DNA of 64,000 bases from Turritopsis dohrnii. Taxonomy: Eukaryota > Cnidaria > Hydrozoa > Anthoathecata > Oceaniidae. Where the stretch lies: contig BQMF02000033.1 in the NCBI GenBank assembly GCA_027922465.2, forward strand, positions 434,001 through 498,000. Direction: 5' to 3'. The translations under genes and the position numbers were made by a program. Positions 9,108 through 20,293 of the stretch are shown here, in pieces; the stretch's first letter is position 1, and each line of letters opens with the position of its first letter. The notes below the pieces were generated by a model. It was given only the letters and a program-made list of their open reading frames with translations. It was not told the DNA's origin and ran no database searches.

Positions 9108-9614
9108 ACTAGCCGCCAAGGCGGCGTCGCTCGCCGCCCATGTCCACCTTCAGCCTGCGTTGGGTTCACGAAAAATAAAATTAGGGATTTGGCAATAATA
9201 AGTGTGCCCATGTTGGAGAGCTCGAAAAACTGATCAAAAAAATGTATGGGATCGTTTTGCTACGACCAACCGTTACGGAGATATTGTTGATCAAAATTTT
9301 GATGACGTCATAGACCCGTCCCCCAAAAAAATTAGACCCAAATTTTTCGTCACTCTATCGCCTGTATCGCCGACCCCAAAAAACGTCAGTTATCCCTATT
9401 GGTTACCGAGATAATTTTCCCTAAACGTCGCATTCGATTAGGGTCTCAATACAATGGTTTCACACTGACGTCGCACAAAATAAAATGAAATAATCACTCT
9501 CACAACTCAATCTACCATTTTGCGTGACTTACAAACAAACAAACGCACAAACAAACAAACAAACAAACAAACAAACAAACAAACAAACAGAGAATCGGCT
9601 ATTAATATATAGAT
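9108..9614 (+). mobile_element. Family C copy 4 with divergent interior
   Basis: Has the same ends as the other copies (AGCCGCCAAGGCGGCGTCGC; CGGCTATTAATATATAG) but a different middle, about 9180-9420, and an expanded CAAA microsatellite (9529-9590). Conserved ends around a swapped interior are typical of rolling-circle non-autonomous elements. Confidence 0.65.
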
Positions 9615-9639
9615 TTCTGGTGTGTTACAATTAGACCCT

Positions 9640-10404
9640 TTTTACACGAGTTAGTAATTTTAAACATTATTTATCGTTTATGCCTGTTTTCCACCAGTAA
9701 GATATTTCAAGAAATAACGTTTACAGAACTTTTAAGAACTTTAAGTAAAATTTCGAAAGTATTCTTGTGGCAAGTACTTTTGCGCCATCTGGCTCTTGTT
9801 TTGATTATAAAATACGTATCCATGGTTGCAGTTCACACATTTCTTTTTTTTTGTAGCAATACTTTCTGATATTACTTGTTAAGCCAACACGCTTTAAAAG
9901 TATATTAGCATCTAGTGTGAGTTAGGCCTAAGAGATAACAAAAAGTAACAAAGTTTTATGCAGATTTTCAGCTGCGTAAGTACATCTATTTGGTTTGCAT
10001 ATTCCCAGTTAGTGTAGCCACCGCTACACTATGCCACAAGGTTACACTACTCATTAAATAATTCGTTGTTTTGTAAAACTTAAGTATTTACACCTAAATA
10101 TCTGATTTTCGGCACGCTCTTTCTTCACTGCATACAATACTTTGATCACGATTTGTATTTGAGATATCGTGTCTTTAAAATATCTTGAAATATCTTTTGC
10201 CATACATAAAAGACTGCCTTTGTCGAAATATTTAAAGTATATGCCACTTATCAGGCCACAAATCAACCAAAACATTTTTACAAAAATCCTTAAATTACAA
10301 AATGTTTGGGCAAAAAGTCTTCTTTTTTAATGGATAGCTTGCTGTGTGTAAAAATTGGAAAGCTTTAGCGCGGGGGCATTTTTAGCTAAAGCTACATGCT
10401 AGTT
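9640..10404 (+). mobile_element. Family A 3' part
   Basis: Matches 28.1-28.5 and 36.0-36.35 kb (GTATCCATGGTTGCAGTTCA...GGCCTAAGAGATAACAAAA). It ends GCGCGGGGGC, a TAGCTAAAGCTA hairpin and CTAG. The 5' half is absent. Confidence 0.7.
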
Positions 10405-11894
10405 TGAATACGCTTTTGGGTAGATTTTTCACCATATTTCCTTTTTATTTTGTTGTTGTTAGTGTGTGATGCGTCTGCACAATAAAACTGAAATTTGAGC
10501 TGCTAATTAAGAATGGAAATTGCAACCGATACTGCGGGAAGGTAAGGTTTCTGTGAAATGGTTTCACAGAGGCTTTTTACGATTTCCGAGTCAATAAGTG
10601 AAAGATGTGAATAAGCCAATGAACTTCTTTGTGTTTGGTGTAGCACAAAACGAGAAATGGTGGAGTGATTGCAGAAGTGTCTGATGATTTAAGCATAGAT
10701 ATTATGTATTGTGGAGAAGGAATATTAAGCTATACTTTGAGCTAGTCTTCTGTTCCCGTTGCCAATAATTGAATTCCTCTGGCTGCAGCATGTCAAGAGA
10801 TGTAACTATCATTAGCACAGATTCTAAGATGAATAATAAGATTGTATCAGACCCATACAACGATATATTTTTTGAAAACTGTAATTTATAGCCAACAAGA
10901 GATATCCAATATTAATATCAGGTTCTCATTATAAGAATTCGTTAAATGAATTTGACTAAAATATGTTCCAATTTAATCTATTTAATTCTGACACTCTGAA
11001 TTTTTTATATTGTGTTCTAGGTTTTCCAATGACATCACTATATAAAAACAGATGAAAAGTAAGGAACCAGTCGAAATGAACTAGCAGAAGAGACAGCTCA
11101 TAAAAAAAAGAAAACATCTTGAACCAGATTCAGTTTTGCATCAATGCTATATCAAAGGGAACTATATGTGATAAAAGGCTGTTATACTCTGAAGATACCT
11201 GTTTTCGAAGTGACCAATTTCATCTTGCAAGATTTGAGCAACGACAGTGGTCAAAATGAATAGAAATAATAAAGACAAACATTTTTTCATTTTTCAGAGT
11301 TTTTTTGTTGTTTTGTGTTTTTGTAAAAATCAATTCAAAACCATAATGTAGATCCACCTCCTGTGTAATCAAATGTTCGGATTAGTGAACATGTGCGAAT
11401 ATCTCCCTTGACGTGTAAAAACGAATGCAGCATGATGAGGTTGCCATAGTTCCATTGCATTCATTAAACTTCTCAGAATTTTTTTCAACACTATATGTAT
11501 TTAAGTTTTATAGTAATTATCTGTACTGTTCATTTCGTTTTTGGTATATAAAACCGAATTAAATTATTGATTATTTATTTATTTACTTACTTATTTATTG
11601 ATTAAATTATTGATTATTAAATTATTATTATGAAAGGACATTTGACTTTCGTGTCTATCTAATTTTCTGCCACATATAACTTAAATCTTCAAATAAACTA
11701 AGATTTTGGAATGAGACATTTATTTGCAACTCTGCCAAAATGTAATTTTCGTGCATCCGCGAAATGCACTTTACCTTTTGAAACCATAACATTTCTGACA
11801 ATAAAGTAGTCATTGATGCCTTGCCGATAAGCAGTTGAATATAATGTGATGTTCTGGAATTGAGGTCCATCAAGAGTGAATGGACAAGTTACAC
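10405..11894. other. No gene recognised
   Basis: Short minus-strand frames at 11655-11898 are not similar to anything I know. They lie just beyond the receptor pseudogene fragment but are not in frame with it. The rest is unassigned AT-rich DNA. Confidence 0.35.
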
Positions 11895-12090
11895 TCAACG
11901 AATCCTGCAGAAAAGCCTTTTTCCTATAAAATTACCAAAGCTCTTCTCCATTTTCAAATAGACGAGAGAGGAATACTCAGGATGACCGCAACAGACACGT
12001 AATGGTAAAGTTGATCTAAATGCAAGGCCAAACTAGCTTCCAACAAAATATTTGCTAACCTGTGCAAACAAAATATTTGCTAACCTGGAT
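11895..12090 (-). pseudogene. GPCR pseudogene fragment (TM6-TM7 end)
   Basis: Minus-strand translation reads RLANILLEASLALHLDQ, then after a one-base shift KMEKSFGNFIGKRLFC. It aligns with the C terminus of the receptor at 29636-34980 (RLANILLEAYLALQLDQ; RMDKSYGNFIVNKLFC). It contains a stop in the original frame and a local duplication of ACAAAATATTTGCTAACCT (12039-12090). It is a relic of a second member of the same receptor family, in the same orientation. Confidence 0.75.
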
Positions 12091-12892
12091 AAAGAAAGAA
12101 TATCATAGATTATAATGTGTTACTTCTATATATTAATAGCCGATTCTCCGTCTGTCTGTCTGTTTGTTTGTTTGTAAGTCACGTAAAATGGTAGATTGAG
12201 TTATGAGCGAAATTATTTCTTTTTTTGCGTGCGACGTGAGTTCGAAGCAAATACATTGCAACCCCAATCGAACGTGACTTTTTTTGGCTGATGAACTAAT
12301 AGGAATAACGTTTTGTTTTTATTATTATTGTTAGTTTTATATTTCACGTTGACTTAGCTTTGAAAACAATACATCAATTAAATACAAAGAAACTAACTGA
12401 TTAAACAGTTTGGACAAAAAGCAGCAGTGGCAGAACGTGGTAGCCTGTTCGGTTTGCCAGTGTATCCTAACGCTTGCCTGACTGTCTGAGACGGGTGAAC
12501 TTTTTTTCGAGCAATCAAAATGTTTAAAAACCGATAGGTAAAAAAAGAGTATCATGAAACAAAATACTTTTTTGCTTTTGTCTTAATAGTTGTCTTAATT
12601 TCTTTTAATCGATTTCTTTTAATCTATTTTAATCAGATCGAACATGTTTTTTATTCACTTAATTCATATAGGACGTGCATTTTTTTCTCCTCCCGTGTGA
12701 TCTTTTTAAGAGAAACCATTTTTTCATCTACTTCTGACAGCACCCATGTTAGAGTGCGTAAAACAAAAGCTAATAATAAGTTGAAAAGTTTTTTCTCTCT
12801 GTGTTTAGGGTGTATTGTTAAACTGATATTTGATTGGTTTAAAATCGTAAATAAAAACCACTTGAAGTTCACGTTTGGAATGCATTGTGTAA

Positions 12893-13356
12893 AGCGCTAT
12901 TTCCACGATCACTTTTGATCGAAATATTTCGACGGAGAAAAAAATTGAGCATGCGCATTAAATATTTTCTGCTTTTCGAGCGAAAAATTTCTTTTCTCTA
13001 CTGTGCGAATGTGAGTTGAAATAATTTCAACTCTCTATCGAAATCGCTTTGCGAAAAAATATTCGTCCAATCAAAATCGTGAAAAATGTGTTGACAATTT
13101 GTGTATTAAATTGAACTATTGAATAGCAATCCTGTCGAAAAATTCAGAAAAAAGAATTATAGCAGACGGTTTCTACTTGTGGTTGCTTTCGAAGTAACTT
13201 CTGTATCTTTAATCTCCTATTGAATATGAAAACCAGCTAATAAAGTTCAATTTTTTATGTGGAATTCTATTATTGAAATATTTCTAGCAGAAATTGTTCT
13301 CCTCTAAAATTTTCGCTCGAAACATTTCGATCAAATGTGGTCGTGGAAATAGCGCT
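12893..13356. mobile_element. Harbinger-like MITE
   Basis: 464 bp with inverted ends of about 40 bp (AGCGCTATTTCCACGA...TCGTGGAAATAGCGCT) flanked by TAA on both sides (12890-12892, 13357-13359). The uninterrupted family C copy reads TGTAAAGCAAG (complement at about 2715-2735), confirming a single TAA target. A 3-bp TAA/TTA duplication is typical of PIF/Harbinger. It is non-coding. Confidence 0.85.
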
Positions 13357-13633
13357 TAAAGCAAGAAAGTCTGCTGACATTTTAAATGCGACCGCGACAA
13401 TGAACGGCCGAATTAAGAACATGCAAGATTTGAAACACCAGGAACGTACAGTGTGTTTCGTAATGTTGGAAATGGAAATTTTAAAGCTGTTTTTTTAAAT
13501 GAATATACCGAATTTCAAAATAATTTTTACACCGTTGGAAAGCCATTTTCAAGTTCTTTCGGATGGTATGTTTTTTGTGAAAAATGAAAAAGTGGTTTTT
13601 GAAAAAATAAGGAAAATGTCTTGGAAAAATGTA

Positions 13634-15572
13634 CAGTGTGTATCAAAAAGACTTATCCAAGAACTTTCAAATCTTATTTTTCAGCGAATAGTTGTGATAT
13701 GATTTAACTTTTTATATGAAACGAAAACGCTGGTTGAGATGTATCCGAAAATATAATTTTGTTCCTAAATAAATTTTTAAATCGGGAGTTATTGAAGAAG
13801 AAAACATTTATCTGCCTCATTAAATCCTTAAAGATCAATTAAATCAAGTTTTAATTACATAATTGCCTGTTGTTTTAGCAAGCGAAACCCTTTGATTTAA
13901 TAACGATATTTTTGGGAGTTAAATTCCCCGAATAACTTGCATAAAAAATGTGTGAAAAAAGATTGCTCAGAGTTAAAAGTGTAGACACACGCAGTGAAGT
14001 GTTTGCATATGAAAGATGGTTCATTTAACTGTTGAACAGAGAACATTTCTGGTTACCCGTTTTTTGGAAACAAGAAATTACGATCTAGTGGCTCAAGAAT
14101 TCCAGCAAAGGTTTCCTCAAAGACCAGTTCCACACAGGAAAACAATACAATGGAATGTTAGAAAATTCAAGAGAGAAGGGACGGTAAGAAATATTCATAA
14201 AGAACGTTGTGGAAGACACAGAACAGGAAGATCCGTTCCAAATGTTGCTGCTGTAAGACAGTTGGTTGCGAATAACGGAAGAGTTTCTTGCCGTAATAAT
14301 ACTCTTGGTCTGCCCAGTGCCACATTCAACCGGATAGTGTGGTTAGATTTGAGCTGGCACCCATACAGAATTTTTGTCCGACATGAACTGAAACCAGGGG
14401 ACCTTGCTCGTCGCTTACACTTCTGTCGCTGGTTTTGTAATTCCTTCCACAATCCACGGTTTGTTCATAATATCGTGATAGGCGACGAGTGCTCATTTGG
14501 CATGAATGGGTCAGTTTCCACCCAAAACGTCCGGATGTATGCACCAAAAGGGCAACCTCCGGATTTTTATTTCGAAAAAAACAGCAATCGTCAAAAGTTG
14601 AACGTATGGGCAGGGCTTTGTGGAAACAATACAGTAATCGGGCCTTATTTCTTTCAAGGAAACGTAAATGGCCGAACTTATCTAGACATGATAAATAACT
14701 TTGTGCTTCCAAATCTAGCACAAAACTACAATCTCTTACAAATACAGAATGCCAATCATCATGGTCTGTGGTGGTTTCAGGACGGCGCAACACCTCACAG
14801 AACCAGGAATGTTAGGCGACGGATCAATGAAGTTTTTGGAGCCCGTGTTGCTGCACTAGGCCATAACATTGAATGGCCTGCACGGTCTCCGGATTTAACA
14901 CGGTGCGACTTCTTTCTCTGGGGCTGTATTAAGCAAAAAGTTTTTGTGACTCCTCCAGCAAGTATTGCTGATTTGAGAAGGCGCATTCTTAACGCTTTCA
15001 ACTGGTTGCGGCAGCATCCAGAAATCACAAGAAATGCAATTCGAGAAATGGACACAAGGGCTGCAAAATGTATCCAGTTAGGAGGACAGCATGTTGAAGG
15101 CCATTAGAACTTACTTTTATTTTTTCACATTGTGTTTATTACTTTTTTTTTGGACAGTTAAAGCCTCGTTGTTCTTATAAAATTGTTCTTATAAAAAAGA
15201 CTGCATTTGCCTTAAGAACAAGTTTGTTTTTGACACTACGCAATGGTTAGAGCGAGATTTCAATCTTTAAGTGTAGATCTAACTTTATTTTGTTAATTTG
15301 TCCATAAAAATGTTGTAACATTGTCATTGTTTTCAAAAACACTTTCTATTATGTAGTGACTTAATTAATCTTTAACAAAATAATGAGAAGAGAAAAAGTT
15401 TGCTTCTTCAATAACTCCCGATTTAAAAATTTATTTAGGAAAAAAACTATATTTTCGGATATATCTCAACCAGCGCTTTCGTTTCATATAAAAAGTTAAA
15501 TCATATGATCACAACTATTCGCTGAAAAATAAGCTTTGAAAGTTCTTGGATAAGTCTTTTTGATACACACTG
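13634..15572 (+). mobile_element. Intact IS630/Tc1/mariner-type transposon (DD41D)
   Basis: 1939 bp from CAGTGTGTATCAAAAAGAC to its complement, flanked by TA (13632-13633, 15573-15574). The intact MITE has a single TA at the same point (31540-31541: AAAAATG-TA-ATTAAA). Inverted repeats extend about 170 bp (13634-13801, 15403-15572) and differ at few positions, suggesting recent insertion. It encodes one uninterrupted transposase. Confidence 0.92.
14016..15107 (+). CDS. DD41D transposase (Tc1/mariner superfamily)
   Basis: 363 residues, complete from ATG to stop, between symmetric inverted repeats. The N-terminal 110 residues are helix-turn-helix DNA-binding modules (VAQEFQQRFPQRPVPHRKTI; GRPSA-like second helix region). 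The catalytic domain has Asp157 (VIGDECSFGMNG), Asp256 (WFQDGATPHRTRNV) and Asp298 (ARSPDLTRCDFFLWG). By direct count 41 residues separate the last two Asp, so the class is DD41D, unlike classical mariner (DD34D). It would excise and insert the element at TA sites. The undisturbed frame and near-identical ends make it a candidate for recent activity. The decayed copy at 32.4-33.4 kb is a related protein. Confidence 0.92.
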   Translation: MVHLTVEQRTFLVTRFLETRNYDLVAQEFQQRFPQRPVPHRKTIQWNVRKFKREGTVRNIHKERCGRHRTGRSVPNVAAVRQLVANNGRVSCRNNTLGLPSATFNRIVWLDLSWHPYRIFVRHELKPGDLARRLHFCRWFCNSFHNPRFVHNIVIGDECSFGMNGSVSTQNVRMYAPKGQPPDFYFEKNSNRQKLNVWAGLCGNNTVIGPYFFQGNVNGRTYLDMINNFVLPNLAQNYNLLQIQNANHHGLWWFQDGATPHRTRNVRRRINEVFGARVAALGHNIEWPARSPDLTRCDFFLWGCIKQKVFVTPPASIADLRRRILNAFNWLRQHPEITRNAIREMDTRAAKCIQLGGQHVEGH

Positions 15573-16162
15573 TAATTAAATTTTTAATGGTCGATTAACA
15601 CGTAGTTTAATTACATCGTGCTTATTGTTTCAAAACACTGAATCCATTCAAATTTTTTATTATATGTTTGTGCTGAGACCCCGAAATGAATATTTTAAAA
15701 CATAAAAGTTAAACGTTTTTCGTGAACACACAGCTTAAATTTGTTTATTGTTTTCCAAAGTGCTGTCATTGTTTCAAAAAATCTTTTCTTTTCATTGACA
15801 TCTTAATCGACCATTGAAAGTTTAATTACATTTTTCCAAGACATTTTCTTTATTTTTTCAAAAACCACTTTTTCATTTTTCACAAAAATATACTAGCCGA
15901 AAGAGCTTGAAACTGGTTTTCCATTGATGTAAAAATTATTTTGAAATTCGGTATATTCATTTAAAAAAACAACTTTAAAATTTTCATTTCCAACATTATG
16001 AAACACACTGTATTTCTCTTCACGTGCAAACGAGCTTTATTAAGCAATAAAGCCAGCAGGAAAGGAAGTCTTATCGCTGGTTTTAAGTCCAATAATTTGG
16101 AGCAGGTGGTGACACAACGCAGGCTGAACATGGGTGGCGAGCGACGCCGCCTTGGCGGCTGG

Positions 16163-18195
16163 TGAAAATAATAATATAATTAACAATTACGATAGATTTT
16201 TCTTCAAATACAGTACACATATACATTTAAAGAGCGCTTGTGATAATGCATTTTTAAAACCATAACTTAATTTAAATTGACGGGGCATACTTTGACTAGA
16301 TGAAGCTCAAACAAGAGGCTCATAAGCCTTAAGGTCAGCGCAAACTGACTGCTCAAAAATCAAGATTATATATAGTTGCTTCACAATAAATGACTAGTAA
16401 GTATTTCAAAATACAGTTTGAGTAGTATCTGGTAAGCCCATACTCAGTTGGTGAATATGCTAATCGTAAATGTGAATCCATTCGCCCTAAACAAAGACAT
16501 ATTAAAAACCTCTCGTGATAAAAAGGGCCCTTGAATTTTTTCCACAAAGTCGTTGAATGAATAATAACCGAAGAAGGCTGACATTGCATACCGTACCTCT
16601 AATTATTTAATATCCGATCTAAATACATCTCATCGACACCAAAAACACAAATTTGCTGAGCCATACAACCTATAACATGCGCATTTTTTCCTAATGGATT
16701 CATCGAACAGAAGTTGCCTTAACTTAATGTCAAGGTAAACGTGCGCTTCCGCAACAGTCAACTAAATCCTTTTCTTTATTAGTTCGAAGATTTTTGTGGC
16801 AGCATATAAACTACATACGCATCAACAGAAATCATATGGGCAAGAACAACTACGACAACTTTGATACTTTAATCGATTTTATTTCAACTTCAAATTTGAG
16901 TTTTACAAGTTGAACTCTCCAGCTTTACGTTCTTACAGGCTCACGTGTTCGGTTAATTACGAAGATGAATTTTCGTTTCTGCCAACTAAGTGGTCCTCAG
17001 ATGAGCTTAAATGAAAATCTAATGCCAAGCAGTTGCTGATTACTAAATAACAAGAGTACAACGTTATGTATAGCTGTAAAGTACAACGCACTAGTTCATT
17101 CTAATTAACTCCATTTAACAAAATTCAGACCTTATAGAAACTTGAATTACAGCATCGTAATTTCATCTCTAATTCATACCTGAAGAAAAAATAGTTTCTG
17201 AATTTCTCTATTTCATGGTGGTAGGTGAGTCAGTAATGGTCAATAAAACTCTAAATTTATCATCCCTACAAAAGGTAAAATCCAGTTCATGGAAATTCAA
17301 TATAAGTTTTTCTTTTCCTCTGGTTAAAAAGGAAATCTGAAATAAATTATATTTTGTCTGATTTTCAAATATCTTTCATAATGGCACAAAAAATGACAAC
17401 AAATAGATAATGTGCTGTCAATTTTCCTAATTCTGAACACAAATCATATCCAACTGTCGCAAATTAAAAACACTGCACGTCCTATACTGTCAATGAAACT
17501 AAAAGCCATTTCCACTAATGAGTATGGATGTGTCTGCTCATTGACCAAAATCTTTTCGCATTCAGAATTAGGAAGATCGCTAACAACAAAAGGCAAACAT
17601 TAAAAGTATCTCTGGTAGCTAGTTCACTACACACACAGTTAAAAGAATTTGGGCAAAGACATCCATAAGTATACAAACAATTCCAACTTATTACACGACA
17701 GTTTTCACAGCATGTAAATGATTTTACCAAAATTTCATGCAAACTGTCTTGCTAAGAGAACACTCCTTCAATAGAGGTTGCTGCCATACTAATGAAAATG
17801 TCAGTGTTTTATAGACTAGTAAAACCTAACAAAATGGAAATAAAATTAAAGTAAGGTTTGTATATGAGTTGGATTAATCCTGATGTAAATATGCAAGTGA
17901 AACATGTTACTTTATTCGTATAAATTGTTTGTGGGAGAATTCATTATGGAACAATTTTTAGTGAATTTGAACCTCAAAAAATCGTGATTTATATGGGATT
18001 CAGTTTTGCAAATTTGCCAAAACTTGCACTAAACATAAGATAAAACTTATTAATGGTGGGGCAAATTTTTACGATTTCATGGCAAAATTGCCTTATCTTA
18101 CTTTGTCTGAACCTTTATATTTTAACATGAAATAAGGCCATTACTCATGAACTTCTTGTATATACACACATATATACTTTTAAACGATTCAGCTT
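16163..18195. other. No gene recognised
   Basis: Two kilobases of AT-rich DNA with short, unsupported frames on both strands. No repeat family described here is present. It may be unique intergenic sequence. Confidence 0.4.
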
Positions 18196-18280
18196 GTAAT
18201 TGCCCCCGCAGCGAGCGTAAGCGAGCGAGGAGGCATAGTAGTTTCACGAGATAGGCGAATGTCAGTTTCCGATTTTGTTT

Positions 18281-18364
<84 letters not shown>

Positions 18365-18550
18365 TTCATCCTCCAACTTTCGTGTTGATGTTACACGGTG
18401 GAATACAATTATTAGCTGACTTTGCTTTTTTCCCGTTTCAAAGCATGGTACTGTAAGTGGGATACAGAATGTTTTTCTCTTTCCTTATTTATTATTATAT
18501 TATACTATGTTATTTAGGAAGACCGTATGCTAAAATTGCTTAGACATTTT
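18196..18550 (+). mobile_element. Family A element, 5' part
   Basis: Full 5' end (TTGCCCCCGCAGCGAGCG) followed by AGTTTCACGAGATAGGCGAA, the CAT tract, and GTTACACGGTGG...GCATGGTACTGTAAGTGGG as at 35.4 kb. The family A text stops at GCTTAGACATTTTT, exactly where a family B 5' end begins. The missing part resumes at 27493. Confidence 0.7.
18282..18363. repeat. (CAT)n microsatellite
   Basis: About 27 CAT units inside family A. It creates artificial poly-His (plus) and poly-Asp (minus) frames that are not genes. Confidence 0.95.
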
Positions 18551-19683
18551 TAGATTTCTGCGAAAGCAAGAAAGCTATTAAAACCGGCTTTGGTTCTTCG
18601 TTTTTTTTGGATTTCTGCGAAAGCAAGAAATACATTAAAACCGGCTCTGTTTTTTTTGTTTTTTTTTTTGTTTTTTTTTTTTTCTGCTGTCCAAACCTAG
18701 CGGTTTTTTGAAATTTCTTCAGTGCGTCTACATGGATTCATTACATCTATGCGTAAAGCCATTTTTTCGTAGCACGAAGTTTCTTCCACGAGAAACTTCT
18801 GGCGACTGGTTGTAATTGCGGTAATACAGAAATCGAAAACTTTCTTGTCTAACATCGATATTTGAAACTTCTATCTTTTGGTAAGCTTTCTTCTTAGTGC
18901 TTTTTTATCTTCCCATTTGCTTAATTGTAGGCTTATATCTGGGTACATCGGAGTAAAAGTGAGGTCTGTGTGAGGTTTGTCAGCAAGCCTCTAGCTGATC
19001 CTAGCTGATCCTATCTTACCCTAGCTTCCTAGCCTATCCTAGCTTATCCTCGATAATCCTAGCTGACCAAGCAAAGCTTTGAGGCAAACTTGAGAAATAC
19101 AAAAATTCATCGAAGTGGCTCATAGTTAAACTTTTAAAAGGTAAAATTTTGAAATGCTTCGTAGCTAGCTTAGGTAGATACGTAGTTACTTTAAAACATA
19201 GTAATTTCCGATAAATTTTTTAATTTGTTTCTTATATTTTTTTCGAAAAAGTTTGTGTTTTTTTTCTTTTGTTCTTATATATAGATTCTTTTTTTAAAAA
19301 ACTGTCATATAAATCGCGTATCCATGGTTACGATTCGCACCTTTCTTTTCTTTGTATGTAATAGCTTATGTTGTTTTTAGTTAAGCCCTATTCACACTTT
19401 TTAAAAGTATTTTTGTCTTATCTATTTTTGATCTACAGTATATAATATGTTTGTTTTCAAGAAAAAACTACTTTCATTTTGATACTTAAAGTTTCTTTCA
19501 TTAAGCAATCGTCTCTCCATAACCATAAAAGTAGTATAAATTCTTGTTAACGTTTGTGTGTAAAGTGTTCAAAATGCTCAACAGGAAAGAGGAGTTTCAA
19601 TATTTTTTGGATCTATAGTATGTATCATTGATGCTTTCATAGATTTCTAGGGTTTCATGCTTATGGCTGCAAGGGCATCTTGT
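18551..19683 (+). mobile_element. Family B (HINE-like) copy with doubled 5' end
   Basis: Two 5' ends in a row (ATTTCTGCGAAAGCAAGAAA at about 18550 and 18609), the CTGTCCAAACCTAGCGG block, and a 3' end GGCTGCAAGGGCATCTTGTT. Family B ends form asymmetric inverted repeats: the 5' GGATTTCTGCGAAA is complementary to TTTCGCAGAAATCC lying just before the 3' hairpin. Such ends are described for Helentron-type rolling-circle elements. Confidence 0.65.
18985..19066. repeat. Imperfect CCTAGCT-type tandem tract
   Basis: Seven or eight degenerate units of about 10-11 bp (AGCTGATCCTAGCTGATCC and variants). Local expansion inside family B. Confidence 0.7.
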
Positions 19684-20293
19684 TCTTACTGTCCAAACCT
19701 AGCGGTTTTTTGAAAATTCATGCGTGCGTTTACATGAAACCAAAACGTCGTGCAACGCATGTCACCCAGCGAAGAAACCCTTTCAGATTTACAGTTTGTT
19801 TGGTCAATATTAAATGGATTTTTAAGAGCATATACATATTTTAAGATGAAAACAAAATCTATAGAAGAAACTTCGATTTTTTTTGAACTGTGATCATTCT
19901 TTTCTAAAGAAGATTTCAACATTTTGTAAACAGAAGAGTGAAAAGGTATACATTTGTTGTTTGTTTTTAGTGAAAACACAAAACATCTTCGTTTGTTTCA
20001 TGTATGGGCTGTTATTCTTTTTAAGCTGTGGATACTGAAGCTCAGCTTCAACATAGTCCTCCTCAGCTCCAACATAAAAAATGTGGATCTACATATGCTT
20101 TAATGTAATGTTTTAATGTTTGATGATAACTTTTTAATGTTTTAATGTTTGATTTGTTTTTAAGTTATATATATATATTGTCAATGTCCTTTATTACGCC
20201 TGGTTTTCCTAATTACAGTAGCGAGTTCAAACATCTTCCAATTGCCTGTAAATTCAATACACAGCAAATCATGTAACAACCCAAAATTTTCAG
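19684..20293 (+). mobile_element. Family B copy, left piece
   Basis: Starts directly after the previous 3' end with CTGTCCAAACCTAGCGG and carries the CTCAGCTTCAACATAGTCC block shared with 39.6, 41.9 and 43.4 kb. It breaks at TTTTCAGTTA, where a family A variant begins, and resumes at 22165. Confidence 0.55.

Larger units (their letters stand above)
13449..16010. mobile_element. Tc1/mariner-like MITE, copy 1, split by the DD41D element
   Basis: Outer ends CAGTGTGTTTCGTAATGTTG and its complement, with TA duplications at 13447-13448 and 16011-16012. The empty site is in family C copy 1 (GGAACG-TA-TTTCTC, read as complement). Without the inner element it is about 621 bp, close to the intact copy at 31358-31984. 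Inverted arms of about 200 bp; non-coding. Confidence 0.88.
12124..16162 (-). mobile_element. Family C copy 5, host of the nested insertions
   Basis: Reversed family C element: 3' hairpin end at 12124 (CTATATATTAATAGCCG), 5' end at 16162 (GGCGGCT). Removing two inserted elements (12893-13356 and 13449-16010) leaves about 1.0 kb. Copies 1 and 2 serve as empty reference for both insertions. Confidence 0.75.

Noticed and set aside
14195..14793. Antisense frames of 85 and 155 residues
   Set aside because: They mirror the intact transposase on the other strand and resemble nothing.
18122..18456. Long poly-Asp (minus) and poly-His (plus) open frames
   Set aside because: They are translations of the CAT microsatellite in a non-coding repeat family, present in every copy at the same place.
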